Below are positions 50,925-60,742 of a DNA stretch of 64,000 nt, piece by piece. A model generated the notes under the pieces. The model ran no database searches and was not told the DNA's origin. It worked only from the letters and a program-made list of their open reading frames with translations. Origin of the DNA: Bacteroidales bacterium (GTDB lineage Bacteria; Bacteroidota; Bacteroidia; Bacteroidales; UBA932); the NCBI GenBank assembly GCA_017509755.1, contig JAFWOY010000029.1:140010-204009 (forward strand), written 5' to 3'. Position numbers and translations under genes: made by a program. Position 1 is the first letter of the stretch, and each line of letters opens with the position of its first letter.

Positions 50925-52065
50925 CACACTCTTTCTGGCGATTACCGGCCTGCTGGTCTGTTCGTGTGTAGAATACATCAGCCTCAATACCGAGGATCCC
51001 CGGGAGGTGGTGATCAATTGTGTGCTGCGGGATACGACGGAGCAGACGTTGGAATTGTACTGGACGGCGCAAAATGATGATGCGGGTCCGCTGGAACAGA
51101 TTCGTCAGGCGAATGTGAATCTGCTACGTCTTGGGGCTGGCAGCGAGCAGGAAGTGGGTGCATTCACCTGCGGGGCGGATGGCGTCTGGCGACTGTCTTA
51201 TCGTCCGGAAGCGGGAACATCATACCGGCTGAATGTAGCTGTCGGGGGGCAGACGGTTACGGCGGAAACACAGATGCCGCACGGGTTCCATGTCCAGACT
51301 GTCCCGAACCCGATCCTGATAGCTTTTCCGCACTACGTCTCAAGACATCGTTATCCTTCCCGGCAAATCACCGCAGATGATGCTGACGCCATTCCCCTCC
51401 TGGCCTGGTTCATGGGGGAAAAGGGGTTGGTTCCGCGGGTTGTTTCTTCCCACGAACGGACTGATTTCTTCAACAGCCTCGGTGAAGGGGACCGTTTTCT
51501 GCTGGGCGTTACGGAATATGAGTATAACGGTACAATCTATCTGGTCGACAAGAGCCCGGGGCAATTGGAAGAAAGTGATTATATCAAGCGGCCTTATCTC
51601 GATCGGATAGCTCTCTTTATACAGGAGAAAGGATATGAGAACAACTACTATCATCCTTCAGTCCTTACGGGTTTCTCCAGCTCGATCGATCATGGGTATA
51701 TTCGGACCCTCATCAGTCGCCATCCTGAATATGGCGCCTATGAAAAAGGGTGGATGGTCTGGGGGCCGAATTTTGATATCTGGCCTCCTGCTGACGGAGA
51801 ATCTGCCTTGGAACTGCATATCCAGCGGCCTTCCAAAGAATTGTTGGCCTATCTGAAAGATGCGGTCACCCTGACAGCCAAGACCGATAACGCAGATTTC
51901 ACACAGGTCTTTTCTCAAAAATCGTCCTATTCCAATATTCGGGGCGGACGAGGCATCTTCGGCGCCGCGACTGAATATGTGGAGGACTATTCGGATTATG
52001 ACGAGCGGATGACGGCTTTTTACCAAAATATTTTCAGTGATGAGTTCCCAACGCGAGAGCCATAG
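50908..52065 (+). CDS. DUF4249 family lipoprotein
   Basis: A 385-residue lipoprotein with signal MKRSINTLFLAITGLLVCSC (lipobox LVCSC, Cys near 20) and the DUF4249 opening: EYISLNTEDPREVVINCVLRDTTEQTLELYWT. The next parts (ANVNLLRLGAGSEQEVG, YRLNVAVGGQTVTAETQMP) are typical beta strands of the family. DUF4249 genes are normally paired with a TonB-dependent receptor, as here, where the receptor gene overlaps by 26 nt. It is probably the surface-exposed partner of that receptor; substrate unknown. Confidence 0.88.
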   Translation: MKRSINTLFLAITGLLVCSCVEYISLNTEDPREVVINCVLRDTTEQTLELYWTAQNDDAGPLEQIRQANVNLLRLGAGSEQEVGAFTCGADGVWRLSYRPEAGTSYRLNVAVGGQTVTAETQMPHGFHVQTVPNPILIAFPHYVSRHRYPSRQITADDADAIPLLAWFMGEKGLVPRVVSSHERTDFFNSLGEGDRFLLGVTEYEYNGTIYLVDKSPGQLEESDYIKRPYLDRIALFIQEKGYENNYYHPSVLTGFSSSIDHGYIRTLISRHPEYGAYEKGWMVWGPNFDIWPPADGESALELHIQRPSKELLAYLKDAVTLTAKTDNADFTQVFSQKSSYSNIRGGRGIFGAATEYVEDYSDYDERMTAFYQNIFSDEFPTREP

Positions 52066-54133
52066 ATTCAAGCGGTGTTTGTGTCTGCTCATTGGCTTGC
52101 TCCCTCTTTCGGGACAGAGCTGGGCGCAGGAACTGGAAAACCATCGCGACACGCTGGCGGAATCCCGAATCATCGCCCGTCGCCCTACGGAGGGCCTGTC
52201 CTCCTACCGTATCGATGCCGCGCAGCTTTCCCGGCTGATACCACCTTTGGGCGAAGCCGATGTCATCAAACAGGTCCAGCGCCTGCCAGGCGTTTCATTC
52301 ACAATGGAAGGAAATTCCGCTTTCAGCGTACGGGGCGGCAATATGGGAAACAATCGACTATCGCTCGACGGTGTAACGCTGTATGGCATCTCGCATCTGC
52401 TGGGACTCTCTGCAGTTGTTCCTTCCGAAATTCTCTCCGACACGGAATTCTGTGTGGGCGGGTTTGAAAGTGGTGACGGGAACTTGCTCTCGTCGCATAT
52501 CCGGATGCAATCTGCCGATGGTGATTTCACCCGCCCCCGTGGCGTGCTGTCGCTCAGCACGCTCATGGCTTCAGCATTTGTCACAACACCCGTCGTGACA
52601 GAGAAGCTTTCCGCGACCGTTTCGGCCCGCTGGTCGCCCGTCCAACTGGAATACAACACCTTGGCAAGGCAACTAATCGATGCGGACAGCGGGCTCCCTC
52701 TTTTCATCCAGGCCGGTGTTTACGACTTGTACGGGAAATTGGACTGGCGACCGGCAGCGCGACACCAGCTATCCTTGTCCTGGCTGCGGACGGACGATCA
52801 CTATGCCTTCACCGGTGCCGGCGGCAACGCCCGGGACAGCCTGGGCTGGCGCAACAACCTGATCCTGCTGCGCTGGAAGAGCAATATGAACAGCCGGCTT
52901 ACCTTGGCGGCCGATGTTTCGGCCAACACATTCGAGTCGGCACAAATGCAGGACCGGACGCGCTATGTAAGCGCCTTCACTACTTCGCTCGGCGCCCAAT
53001 CCCTCGTTCAGGAATACAAGGCCGCCGTTACAGCAGATTTGGCAATGGACAATCCCTGGAGGATCCGCCTGGGCACGGAGTTTCGCCATACTGCCTTCAT
53101 CCCGGTCGCCATGAAATCCGCGGGAAGTCATGCGACCGATCGGGCGGGCGCCAACCGCAGCAATCTGGCTGCCCTTCATGGCCAACTGGCTTATGATACG
53201 TCCCGCCTGATGGCGCGGCTGGCATTCCGGCTGAACGGTTTCCAGGCAGATGATGGATTCCGCAGGATGACACCGGAATGGCATTTCCGATGCAATTATT
53301 ATTTCAACAAGTGGCTGGGCGTAGAAGGCACTTACGACCGGATGGTTCAATTCTATCACACGTTGGAAGGAACGCCTACGGGCATCACGCTCGATATGCT
53401 CGTTCCAGCAGGGGTTTATGCCGATCCGGAAAAAGCGGACCAGGTTTATCTGGGCTTGATGGCGCGTGACGGCCGGGGCTGGTCGTTCTCTGTCGGCGGA
53501 TATTCGAAATGGATGTCCGACCTGGTCTATTTCGCAGATGCCGGACAGTTCTTCAACATGGGGACAATGGGCTGGAAAGACAATCTGGAGATTGGAACCG
53601 GACGATCGTATGGCCTGGAACTGCTGATGCAGAAAAGCGAAGGGTCTTTTACCGGACAGCTGGCATATACGCTATCCAAGACGGACCGTACCTTTCCCGC
53701 CTTCAACGAAGGGCAACCATTCCCCTATAAGTTTGATCGGCGGCATATGCTCAATGCCGACGCAGCCTACTGCTTTGCCGAAGCTCGAGATTTCTCGCAT
53801 GGCGTCTCAGCTGCTTTATGTTGCACGAGCGGACACTATGAAACCTTGCAGGCGGGTTGGTATCTTCCGTATGGGCTTCCGGTAGATGGGGCGCTGATCT
53901 ACTACACGTATCCCAATAACTATCGGCTACCTGCTTACATCCGGCTCGACTTGTCATACAGTATGACATTCAAACGGTCTCGGACGGAACACGATATCGC
54001 ACTCGGGGTGTACAACGTCATGAACCGGCACAACGCCTTCTCCCTGACGTGGGATGCAGAAGCCAGTCGCTGGAAAAAACTGAGCATTCTTCCGATCCTC
54101 CCCAGTATCAAATACCGCATTACCTTTCGTTGA
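52040..54133 (+). CDS. TonB-dependent outer-membrane receptor
   Basis: A 697-residue outer-membrane protein with a signal peptide (LLIGLLPLSGQSWAQ) and a plug domain (VIKQVQRLPGVSFTMEGNSAFSVRGG, about 75-105; NRLSLDGVTLYG) followed by a 22-strand-type beta-barrel. It lacks the N-terminal carboxypeptidase-like domain often present in SusC-like proteins and is rather short. The end (SIKYRITFR) has an aromatic/basic C terminus as in other barrels. Uptake of a ligand with the DUF4249 partner is inferred. The ATG at 52040 is favoured; a GTG three bases earlier is possible. Confidence 0.92.
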   Translation: MSSQRESHRFKRCLCLLIGLLPLSGQSWAQELENHRDTLAESRIIARRPTEGLSSYRIDAAQLSRLIPPLGEADVIKQVQRLPGVSFTMEGNSAFSVRGGNMGNNRLSLDGVTLYGISHLLGLSAVVPSEILSDTEFCVGGFESGDGNLLSSHIRMQSADGDFTRPRGVLSLSTLMASAFVTTPVVTEKLSATVSARWSPVQLEYNTLARQLIDADSGLPLFIQAGVYDLYGKLDWRPAARHQLSLSWLRTDDHYAFTGAGGNARDSLGWRNNLILLRWKSNMNSRLTLAADVSANTFESAQMQDRTRYVSAFTTSLGAQSLVQEYKAAVTADLAMDNPWRIRLGTEFRHTAFIPVAMKSAGSHATDRAGANRSNLAALHGQLAYDTSRLMARLAFRLNGFQADDGFRRMTPEWHFRCNYYFNKWLGVEGTYDRMVQFYHTLEGTPTGITLDMLVPAGVYADPEKADQVYLGLMARDGRGWSFSVGGYSKWMSDLVYFADAGQFFNMGTMGWKDNLEIGTGRSYGLELLMQKSEGSFTGQLAYTLSKTDRTFPAFNEGQPFPYKFDRRHMLNADAAYCFAEARDFSHGVSAALCCTSGHYETLQAGWYLPYGLPVDGALIYYTYPNNYRLPAYIRLDLSYSMTFKRSRTEHDIALGVYNVMNRHNAFSLTWDAEASRWKKLSILPILPSIKYRITFR

Positions 54134-54207
54134 GCCTGTCAGATTTTTTCCCGGTCATGCCCAACCTCAAATACAGCCTGGCTTTTTAACGGCTCCTGCC
54201 GTCCGGC

Positions 54208-56121
54208 TCAGAGGTAGTCCTCGAAATACATCGTGACCTTGTCCATGAGGTGGACGCGGTCCACGCCGCGGACATTGTGCGGGTGGGTCGGGTACGGGAA
54301 GTAATCGACTTGGACCTTGTTCTTGATACAACTCTCGACAAAACTCAGGCTGTGCTCCCAGACCACGGTATCGTCGATGGCGCCCTGGCAGATGAGCAGT
54401 TTGGCCTTCAAGTCCTTGGCGCGCGGGATCAACGACGTCTTGGCAAAACCTTCCGGATTCGTCGTCTCGGTTTCCATATAGCGCTCGCCGTACATCACCT
54501 CATACCATTTCCAGTCGATGACCGGACCGCCGGCCACAGCCACTTTAAACACCTCCGGATAGTTGACAGCCAATGAGATTGTCATGAAGCCACCGTAACT
54601 CCAGCCGTGAACGCCGATGCGGTCGCGGTCCACCCACGGGTGCGACATCAGCCATTTCATGCCTTCCATCTGGTCGGCCATCTCCACCTGGCCACATTGC
54701 TTGTGGATGGCCTTCTCATACTCCGCGCCCCGGCTGGGCGTGCCGCGACCATCCATCGTGAAAACGATGTAGCCGTGCTGGGCCATGTAGATATCCCAAC
54801 GGGACATGCCGCCCTGATAGACATCGCGGATCAGCTGCGTGTGCGGGCCACCATACACATAAAGGATGACCGGATACTTTTTGGACGGATCGAAATCGAT
54901 GGGATAGACCAGGCCGTAGTGGTTGTCGTACTTGCCGTCGGCGCTCTTGACCGTTCCCATCTCGATCTTGCAGCTGGTCAGCAGCGGACTCGGGGCCGGC
55001 GCCCGGTAGAGTTCCGTAAACTTCTTGCCATCAGTCGTGCCCCACCCCGTCACGCGCGGCACATCGAGCGACGACCAGGTGTCCATGAAATATTTACCGT
55101 CTGGGGAAATCTGGCAGAAATGCCAACCCTCTTCCCGGGTCAGGCGCACCTTCTTGCCGGTCTTGAGATCCAGCCGGAACAGATGGTTCTCAACCGGAGA
55201 TACTTCAGCCGAATAGTAGAAGATATAGCGGCCGCGCTGGGCGACGAACGAACAGTCGGCGTCCACATCGGTCAAGCGTTTCGGGGCGAACTTCCCGCTG
55301 GCCGAGCAGAGGTAGTAGTTCTTGTAGCCGTCCCGGTTGTCGGTGAAATAGAGGAACTGGTCGGGATCGGAATCAAGGAAAACCAACGGCTCCTGCGGCT
55401 CCACCCAGCGCTGGTTCTCTTCCGTCAGCAGCGTGCCGAGGCACTTGCCGTCCTGCACGTCATAGACATTGAGGTGGACGTGCTTCTGCGGCCTGTCGAG
55501 TACCTGGATGTAGATACGGTCGCTCGCCGGGCCCCAGGTGATATTGGTCAGGTAACGTTCATCGTTAAAATCGGTGACATCCATCCAGACGGTCGTGCCG
55601 GCAGCGATATCGTAAACGCCCAGGGCGATATGCTCGGAAGGCATCCCGTTCATCGGATAACGGATCTCGCGCAAAGTGCCCGTACGGGTCGTAATATCCA
55701 GCAGCGGGAACAAGGTGACAGCGCGTTCATCCTTGCGATAGAATGCGATCTTGCTGCTGTCGGGCGAGACAAAGATGCCGCCGTTGATCCCGAATTCATT
55801 GCGGCTCACACTCTGGCCGCACACGATTCCTGGATGCTGGTAGGCCGTTATGGCGTGCTCCACGCCATTTTTATCCTTGTAATAGAGATTGTTGCCCTTG
55901 GTGAAGGCCAGCGGGGCGGGACGCTGGGGGCGGGACGGGACACCCGGTTCATCCTGCGCCACGACCGCTTTGTCACCAGTCCAGTGCCAAGTGGGAGATT
56001 GCACCATCAAGCCGCGTCCCAGCACGGCTTCTTCCATTGTCATCACCCTGCGCGCTTCCTGCGCGAAGGCCAGCGGCCCGGCGAGCAGCAGGGCCAGCAA
56101 AAGCATAGTTATCCGTTTCAT
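54208..56121 (-). CDS. S9-family (DPP IV-like) serine peptidase
   Basis: A 637-residue exported prolyl oligopeptidase-family enzyme. Signal peptide MKRITMLLLALLLAGPLAFA. Beta-propeller at about 40-370, alpha/beta hydrolase at about 390-637. The catalytic triad is visible: Ser in HGWSYGGF (near 505), Asp in QGAIDDTVVW (near 582) and His in YPTHPHNVRG (near 614). Removes dipeptides, probably in the periplasm, consistent with peptide use by this organism. It ends in TGA. A possible longer start (5 codons upstream) is less likely. Confidence 0.94.
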   Translation of the reverse strand: MKRITMLLLALLLAGPLAFAQEARRVMTMEEAVLGRGLMVQSPTWHWTGDKAVVAQDEPGVPSRPQRPAPLAFTKGNNLYYKDKNGVEHAITAYQHPGIVCGQSVSRNEFGINGGIFVSPDSSKIAFYRKDERAVTLFPLLDITTRTGTLREIRYPMNGMPSEHIALGVYDIAAGTTVWMDVTDFNDERYLTNITWGPASDRIYIQVLDRPQKHVHLNVYDVQDGKCLGTLLTEENQRWVEPQEPLVFLDSDPDQFLYFTDNRDGYKNYYLCSASGKFAPKRLTDVDADCSFVAQRGRYIFYYSAEVSPVENHLFRLDLKTGKKVRLTREEGWHFCQISPDGKYFMDTWSSLDVPRVTGWGTTDGKKFTELYRAPAPSPLLTSCKIEMGTVKSADGKYDNHYGLVYPIDFDPSKKYPVILYVYGGPHTQLIRDVYQGGMSRWDIYMAQHGYIVFTMDGRGTPSRGAEYEKAIHKQCGQVEMADQMEGMKWLMSHPWVDRDRIGVHGWSYGGFMTISLAVNYPEVFKVAVAGGPVIDWKWYEVMYGERYMETETTNPEGFAKTSLIPRAKDLKAKLLICQGAIDDTVVWEHSLSFVESCIKNKVQVDYFPYPTHPHNVRGVDRVHLMDKVTMYFEDYL

Positions 56122-56182
56122 TTCGTAAAGATACACATTTCGCTATCATTTTCAAAACGGGTACATATTTGTAAAATATCGC

Positions 56183-56190
56183 TATTTTTG
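56183..56190 (+). promoter_or_regulatory. -7 element of the lipid-enzyme operon
   Basis: TATTTTTG lies 71 nt before the CDP-alcohol transferase ATG; the leader is AT-rich. Confidence 0.5.
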
Positions 56191-56261
56191 TAAAATTTTT
56201 CGCACTTGAAAGAGTTTGACCTGTTTTTTGCAGCAAGTGCGCGCATCATAATTCATACTCT

Positions 56262-56966
56262 ATGGATAAAAAAGCTGAACGAATTCAAACCTCCCTGCTC
56301 AACGCTGCCGAGAAGAAAGCGCTGGTATGGCTGGCCAAGCGCCAGCCGCGGTGGGTTTCGTCCGATATGCTGACCTGGGTCGGCACCTTCGGTTCGGTTC
56401 TCATCGCTTTGGGATACATCTTGTCTCACTTAAGCGTCAATTGGCTCTGGCTCAGTACCTTCGGGCTGATTGTAAACTGGTATGGCGACTCCCTGGACGG
56501 CACCTTGGCCCGTGTCCGGAAGACGCAGCGGCCCATTTACGGGTATTACATCGACCACACGGTCGATGGCATCAACGAGACCTTGATGTTCGTTGGCATC
56601 GGCCTCTCCCCTTTCCTGAACCTCTACACCGCGCTGGCGATGCTGGTGGTCTATCTGCAGCTGACCCTCAATGTCAGTATGAACGCGCACCTGAAAGCCG
56701 AGTTCAAGTTGACCTATGCCGGTCTCGGGCCCACCGAATTCCGGCTGGCCGCCATCCTGCTCAATACGCTGCTGATTTTCATCAAGCCCTGGCAGCAGTT
56801 CGAGCAAGTCCACACGCTCTTTGGAAAGACAGTCTATCTGCATGCGCTCGACTATCCCGGCCTGGTTATCCTGGCCATCCTTCTGCTGATCTATTTCGTC
56901 ACTATCGCCCGGGACATCCGCTACTACGCCAAGATTGACCCGATGCCCAAGCATAAGGATGAGTAG
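56262..56966 (+). CDS. CDP-alcohol phosphatidyltransferase
   Basis: A 234-residue integral membrane enzyme. The family signature D-x2-DG-x2-AR-x8-G-x3-D-x3-D is exact: DSLDGTLARVRK, then GYYIDHTVD (about 85-111). Five or six membrane helices. It transfers a phospho-alcohol from CDP-alcohol to a lipid or sugar-alcohol acceptor; the substrate is not determined. First of a chain of overlapping genes (GtrA, PlsC-like, M14), likely an envelope-lipid operon. Confidence 0.93.
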   Translation: MDKKAERIQTSLLNAAEKKALVWLAKRQPRWVSSDMLTWVGTFGSVLIALGYILSHLSVNWLWLSTFGLIVNWYGDSLDGTLARVRKTQRPIYGYYIDHTVDGINETLMFVGIGLSPFLNLYTALAMLVVYLQLTLNVSMNAHLKAEFKLTYAGLGPTEFRLAAILLNTLLIFIKPWQQFEQVHTLFGKTVYLHALDYPGLVILAILLLIYFVTIARDIRYYAKIDPMPKHKDE

Positions 56967-57453
56967 CCGCCTGGCCGATCTGCTGAAACGCTTCGTGGGC
57001 TATTTCGGAGTCAGCCTGCTGGGCACGGCCGTCGATACGGCCGTGCTCTGGGTTTGCTCCCACCTGCTTTTCAGCGGCAGCTATTTCGGCCGGAACATCC
57101 TCTCGCCTACCATCTCCTTCGAGTGCGCCGTTTTCGTGAATTTCTGCAACAGTTATTTCTTCGTGTGGAAGGACCGTATCTCGAAACGGAGTACCCGCTC
57201 GTTTTTCCGGCACTATGCCGCCTATAACGCCTCTTGCACAGGCACCTTTCTCCTCAAAATGGGGCTGCTGCAACTCGTCGTGCTCATTTCCGGACTGGAT
57301 GTGGTGTGGTGCAACCTCATTGCCCTGTGCTTCTCCGGCCTGGTCAACTTCACGATGAATGAAAAAGTGATCTTTCGCAAAAAGAAGATACGATTCGATG
57401 CCAGTCATAACAGTACAGGAAGTCCAGGACTTGATTCCGAAACTCAAGAGTAA
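56959..57453 (+). CDS. GtrA-family membrane protein
   Basis: A 164-residue protein with four membrane helices and the GtrA pattern FVGYFGVSLLGTAVDTAVLW, AVFVNFCNSYFFVWKDRI and SGLVNFTMNEKVIF. GtrA proteins help flip polyprenyl-linked sugars or act in cell-surface glycan synthesis. The ATG at 56959 overlaps the preceding stop by 8 nt; an ATG at 56935 is possible but lies deeper in the neighbouring gene. Its end overlaps the next gene by 56 nt. Confidence 0.88.
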   Translation: MSSRLADLLKRFVGYFGVSLLGTAVDTAVLWVCSHLLFSGSYFGRNILSPTISFECAVFVNFCNSYFFVWKDRISKRSTRSFFRHYAAYNASCTGTFLLKMGLLQLVVLISGLDVVWCNLIALCFSGLVNFTMNEKVIFRKKKIRFDASHNSTGSPGLDSETQE

Positions 57454-58252
57454 GACCGGAGAGCGGCTGGTCCGGGGCGCGTTGCACATCGCCTCCCTCG
57501 ACCGCGTTAACGACCTTTATGACCGGAATTGCCACTTGCAGGGGGCCGATTTCGCCGATGCCTTGTTGCGCGACATCGGCATTGACTACCAAATCGGCAA
57601 TCCTCAACGGCTGGAAACGCTCCCGGAAGGCGCTTTCATCACCATCAGCAACCACCCATACGGCCATATCGACGGCATTATGCTGGTTGACCTGTTCGGG
57701 CATCTGCGCGCCGACTACAAAGTGATGGTCAACGAAATCCTGGCCCGCATCCGCGCGATGGACGTCCATTTCATCAACGTGACCCCTAAGGGAAATGAAG
57801 AGACCGGCCCCAAGGCGACCAGTCTGGGCGGAATCCGGGAGGCCTTGGCACAGACCCGGGATGCGCATCCGCTGGGGCTTTTCCCTTCCGGCGCCGTATC
57901 GGATCTCAGCCTCAAAGAACGTTGCATCCGGGATCGGGAATGGCAACTACCTGTCCTGCGGCTCATCCAAAAGGCCCGGGTTCCCATTGTACCGGTGCGC
58001 TTCTTCGACCGGAATTCCATGTTTTTCTACCTGCTGGGCCTCATCGACTGGCGGGTGCGGCTGTTACGGCTCTGCGCTGAAGTATTCAACAAACGTGGAA
58101 AGACCGTCCGGTTGGGAATCGGCGAGACCATCAGTCCGGAAGTCCAGGATGCCTGCCAGACGGCAGAGGAGTTGGGCGAGATGCTGCGGCGCGCCGTTTA
58201 TGAAATGCCGATGCCTGGCTCCTTCCTTCCTCGTAGCAAATGCAGATTATGA
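57398..58252 (+). CDS. lysophospholipid/ornithine-lipid-type acyltransferase (PlsC family)
   Basis: A 284-residue acyltransferase with the HX4D motif SNHPYGHIDGIM (near 84-95) and the block LGLFPSGAVSD (near 165), which corresponds to FPEGTRS. It resembles hemolysin/OlsA-like acyltransferases of Bacteroidota, which acylate glycerol or amino acid lipids at the inner membrane. It overlaps GtrA (56 nt) and the following M14 gene (13 nt), so the four genes are tightly linked. Exact acceptor unknown. Confidence 0.88.
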   Translation: MPVITVQEVQDLIPKLKSKTGERLVRGALHIASLDRVNDLYDRNCHLQGADFADALLRDIGIDYQIGNPQRLETLPEGAFITISNHPYGHIDGIMLVDLFGHLRADYKVMVNEILARIRAMDVHFINVTPKGNEETGPKATSLGGIREALAQTRDAHPLGLFPSGAVSDLSLKERCIRDREWQLPVLRLIQKARVPIVPVRFFDRNSMFFYLLGLIDWRVRLLRLCAEVFNKRGKTVRLGIGETISPEVQDACQTAEELGEMLRRAVYEMPMPGSFLPRSKCRL

Positions 58253-59880
58253 AAAAATATAAGCCTTTTCTCTTAGCGGCCCTGCTGCTGGTGCTTGCCG
58301 GCCTGCTGTATTTCGGATTCCGGGGGCACAGCGCCACGGGGGTCCATTTCGATGCCGATTTTGAATCCGGCAGCCTCGGACCCGTCAAGTTGCTCGACAA
58401 AGCCCGCTTGAAAGTATCACCGAAGAATGAGGTCACGCATCTTTCCTACCTGGTCCGCGGCCATTTCGATCCGGACAATCCGGTGGATACCAGTCTGGCA
58501 GCAAGCCCCAACTGGTATTATTTCCGGATGACGGGAACGAAGGGGAAATGGATCCATATCTTTGCTCCGGACAACGGAGTTCCCCGCACTTCCTATTCGT
58601 ACGATGGCATCCATTGGGACCATCTCCCGCTGGCCGAGCCGGAAGGACATCTCGTTGACCAGTATTTTACGGGCGACACGGTATTCATTGCCTTGTACGA
58701 ACCGTATAACTACAGTTATCTGCAGGAGCGGCTCCAGACGTGGTGCGCACAGCCTCACGTGACCCTCGACACCATTGGATTCAGCCACGAAGGCCGTCCG
58801 ATGCAATTGCTGCACGTCACCGATCCGTCCGTCCCGGATGCAAAGAAAGCCCGGATCTGGATTCACGGCCGCCAGCATCCCTCTGAAACGCCCGCCTCCT
58901 ATCTGGTGGACGGCCTGGTGGAATACCTGACCTCCGACACACCGGAAGGACGTTCGCTCCGGCAGCAGATGGATGTCTATGTCCTTCCTTTCGCGAATCC
59001 GGACGGTGTCGCAGATGGATACTCCCGCTCCAATGCCCTCGGCGTCAACCAGGAGATCAACTTCGGGCGCAGCGACGACAGCACCGTCGTAGAAGTCAAA
59101 GCCATCAAGGAAACCATGGCCCGGCTCACACAGGACCGGCCCTTCGACATCGTGCTCAACAGCCATTCCCAGCATTCGGAATCAGCCACCTTCTGGGTAC
59201 ACAAAGCGTCCACCACTTCTCCGGCTTTCTTCCGCCAATTGTGGACATTCACCGGGCTGGTATGCAGTTTCAACCCATGTCTCCGGCCGCTGGACCTGAA
59301 GTTCTCCGACATAGCCTCCCGCTATGTGGAAGGATGGTGCTGGAATCATTTCGGAGAGAAAACCATTGCCCTGACCATCGAGACTACTTACAACTGCTAC
59401 TCGTTCGACCGGGACGGTCTCTGGGCTGACAACGACAACATCCGCGCCTTCGGCAAGCGGACCATGCAGGCCATGGCAGAGTATCTCGGACTTTCGCTTC
59501 CCGGACGCTATGTGGTCGAAACGCCCGCCAGAATGGAATCCGGCTGGGAACGTCTCCCCGGTGAAAGCAAGTCATTCATGGGCAAAGACGCCTGGCGTGC
59601 CACACGGGCGGGGGCCAGCATCCACTATACCATGGAACAGCTTCCGGCAGGCCGCTACCAAATCTACCGTTATGTCGCCGGTGACTGCATCGAGCCGAAA
59701 GGATCTGACCTCAAAGACCCCGAAACGGGCGAATGGCTGGATCCGGGCATCCATGGCTGGGTATATGAGACTACTGTCAGCCAGCCGCGGAACGGACGTT
59801 TCCTCTATACCTATCAAGCGCCTGCGGCTGGTGACCTGGCGGATGCCTTGCTGTTGGTCCGCTGCGAATCCCAGAACTAA
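58240..59880 (+). CDS. M14-family zinc carboxypeptidase-like protein
   Basis: A 546-residue exported protein with an N-terminal hydrophobic anchor (about 6-25). An immunoglobulin-like N-terminal domain (about 30-160) precedes the peptidase domain, with the zinc motif HGRQHPSETPASYLVDG (HxxE, near 207-213), FANPDGVADGYSRSN (near 254) and the histidine in LNSHSQHSE (near 310). ALTIETTYNCY (near 380) holds the catalytic-type Glu. Unlike the M14 protein at 29347 it has no GAT-like half. Start could be 58240 or 58249. Last gene of the envelope cluster, 17 nt before the SDR. Confidence 0.88.
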   Translation: MQIMKKYKPFLLAALLLVLAGLLYFGFRGHSATGVHFDADFESGSLGPVKLLDKARLKVSPKNEVTHLSYLVRGHFDPDNPVDTSLAASPNWYYFRMTGTKGKWIHIFAPDNGVPRTSYSYDGIHWDHLPLAEPEGHLVDQYFTGDTVFIALYEPYNYSYLQERLQTWCAQPHVTLDTIGFSHEGRPMQLLHVTDPSVPDAKKARIWIHGRQHPSETPASYLVDGLVEYLTSDTPEGRSLRQQMDVYVLPFANPDGVADGYSRSNALGVNQEINFGRSDDSTVVEVKAIKETMARLTQDRPFDIVLNSHSQHSESATFWVHKASTTSPAFFRQLWTFTGLVCSFNPCLRPLDLKFSDIASRYVEGWCWNHFGEKTIALTIETTYNCYSFDRDGLWADNDNIRAFGKRTMQAMAEYLGLSLPGRYVVETPARMESGWERLPGESKSFMGKDAWRATRAGASIHYTMEQLPAGRYQIYRYVAGDCIEPKGSDLKDPETGEWLDPGIHGWVYETTVSQPRNGRFLYTYQAPAAGDLADALLLVRCESQN

Positions 59881-59897
59881 CAACTTATTCGGAAACC

Positions 59898-60680
59898 ATG
59901 CATACCCTAGAAGGTAAAACCGTTTTGATCACAGGAGCCAGCTCCGGCATCGGCGCCGCCCTGGCCCGCGAATTTGCCAGCCGCAAGGCCAACCTGGTCC
60001 TGCTGGCCCGCAACCAGGCGCGTTTGGAAGCCGTCCGCGAAGCCTGCACAAAGCTCGGAGCGGGAACGATCAGGCTCGTCGAAGCCGACACGACCGACTA
60101 TGTCGCCATCGACGCCTTTGCCGCCTCGCTGGAAAGCCAGCTCGACTATCTGGTCCTCAACGCCGGAATCTCCCAGCGCTCCCTAGCCGTCGAGACCGCC
60201 GAAGACGTGGACCGCCGCGTGATGGAGGTCGATTTCTTCGCGCCTGTCCACCTGACAAAAGCCCTGTATGCGGCCGGGAAATGGGACCGCTCCACGCACA
60301 TCGGCGTCACTTCTTCCATCTCCGGCCTGTTCGGTTTCCCCCAACGCTCGGCGTATTGTGCTGCCAAACATGCCATCAAAGGATTCTATGAAGCCTTGCA
60401 GCTCGAGATGGGCATGAAGGTCACACTCCTTTTCCCCGGACGCATCAACACCCCCATCAGCCTCAGCGCTCTCGAAGCCGACGGCCGCCCCCACGGCCAG
60501 ATGGACCCGGGCCAGGCCGGCGGCATGGATGCAGACAAATGTGCCCGCCGCTGCGTGGACGGCATCATCCGCGGCAAGCGCCAGGTCCGCGTCGGAGGCA
60601 AAGAGATGATCTCCTGTTTCGTTTATAAATGGTTCCCGGGGATCTTCTTCCGCTTTGCCGGAAAGATCTCCGCCGTCTGA
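59898..60680 (+). CDS. short-chain dehydrogenase/reductase
   Basis: A 260-residue SDR. TGASSGIGAALAREF (NAD(P) binding, about 11-25), NAGISQRSL, Ser in GVTSSISGL (near 138) and YCAAKHAIKGF (YxxxK, near 152) are all present. The C-terminal hydrophobic part (CFVYKWFPGIFFRFAG) suggests membrane contact, as in DHRS7-like enzymes acting on lipids. The start ATG at 59898 follows the M14 stop closely, so co-transcription is likely. It ends in TGA and is followed by the tRNA promoter. Confidence 0.93.
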   Translation: MHTLEGKTVLITGASSGIGAALAREFASRKANLVLLARNQARLEAVREACTKLGAGTIRLVEADTTDYVAIDAFAASLESQLDYLVLNAGISQRSLAVETAEDVDRRVMEVDFFAPVHLTKALYAAGKWDRSTHIGVTSSISGLFGFPQRSAYCAAKHAIKGFYEALQLEMGMKVTLLFPGRINTPISLSALEADGRPHGQMDPGQAGGMDADKCARRCVDGIIRGKRQVRVGGKEMISCFVYKWFPGIFFRFAGKISAV

Positions 60681-60700
60681 CAGGAGAATCCGAAAGTTTT

Positions 60701-60732
60701 TTTGGACACAATCAGAAAAATAGCTACATTTG
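60701..60732 (+). promoter_or_regulatory. tRNA-Pro promoter
   Basis: TTTG at 60701-60704 and TACATTTG at 60725-60732, 20 nt apart; the tRNA starts 11 nt later. Confidence 0.75.
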
Positions 60733-60742
60733 CGGTCCACTT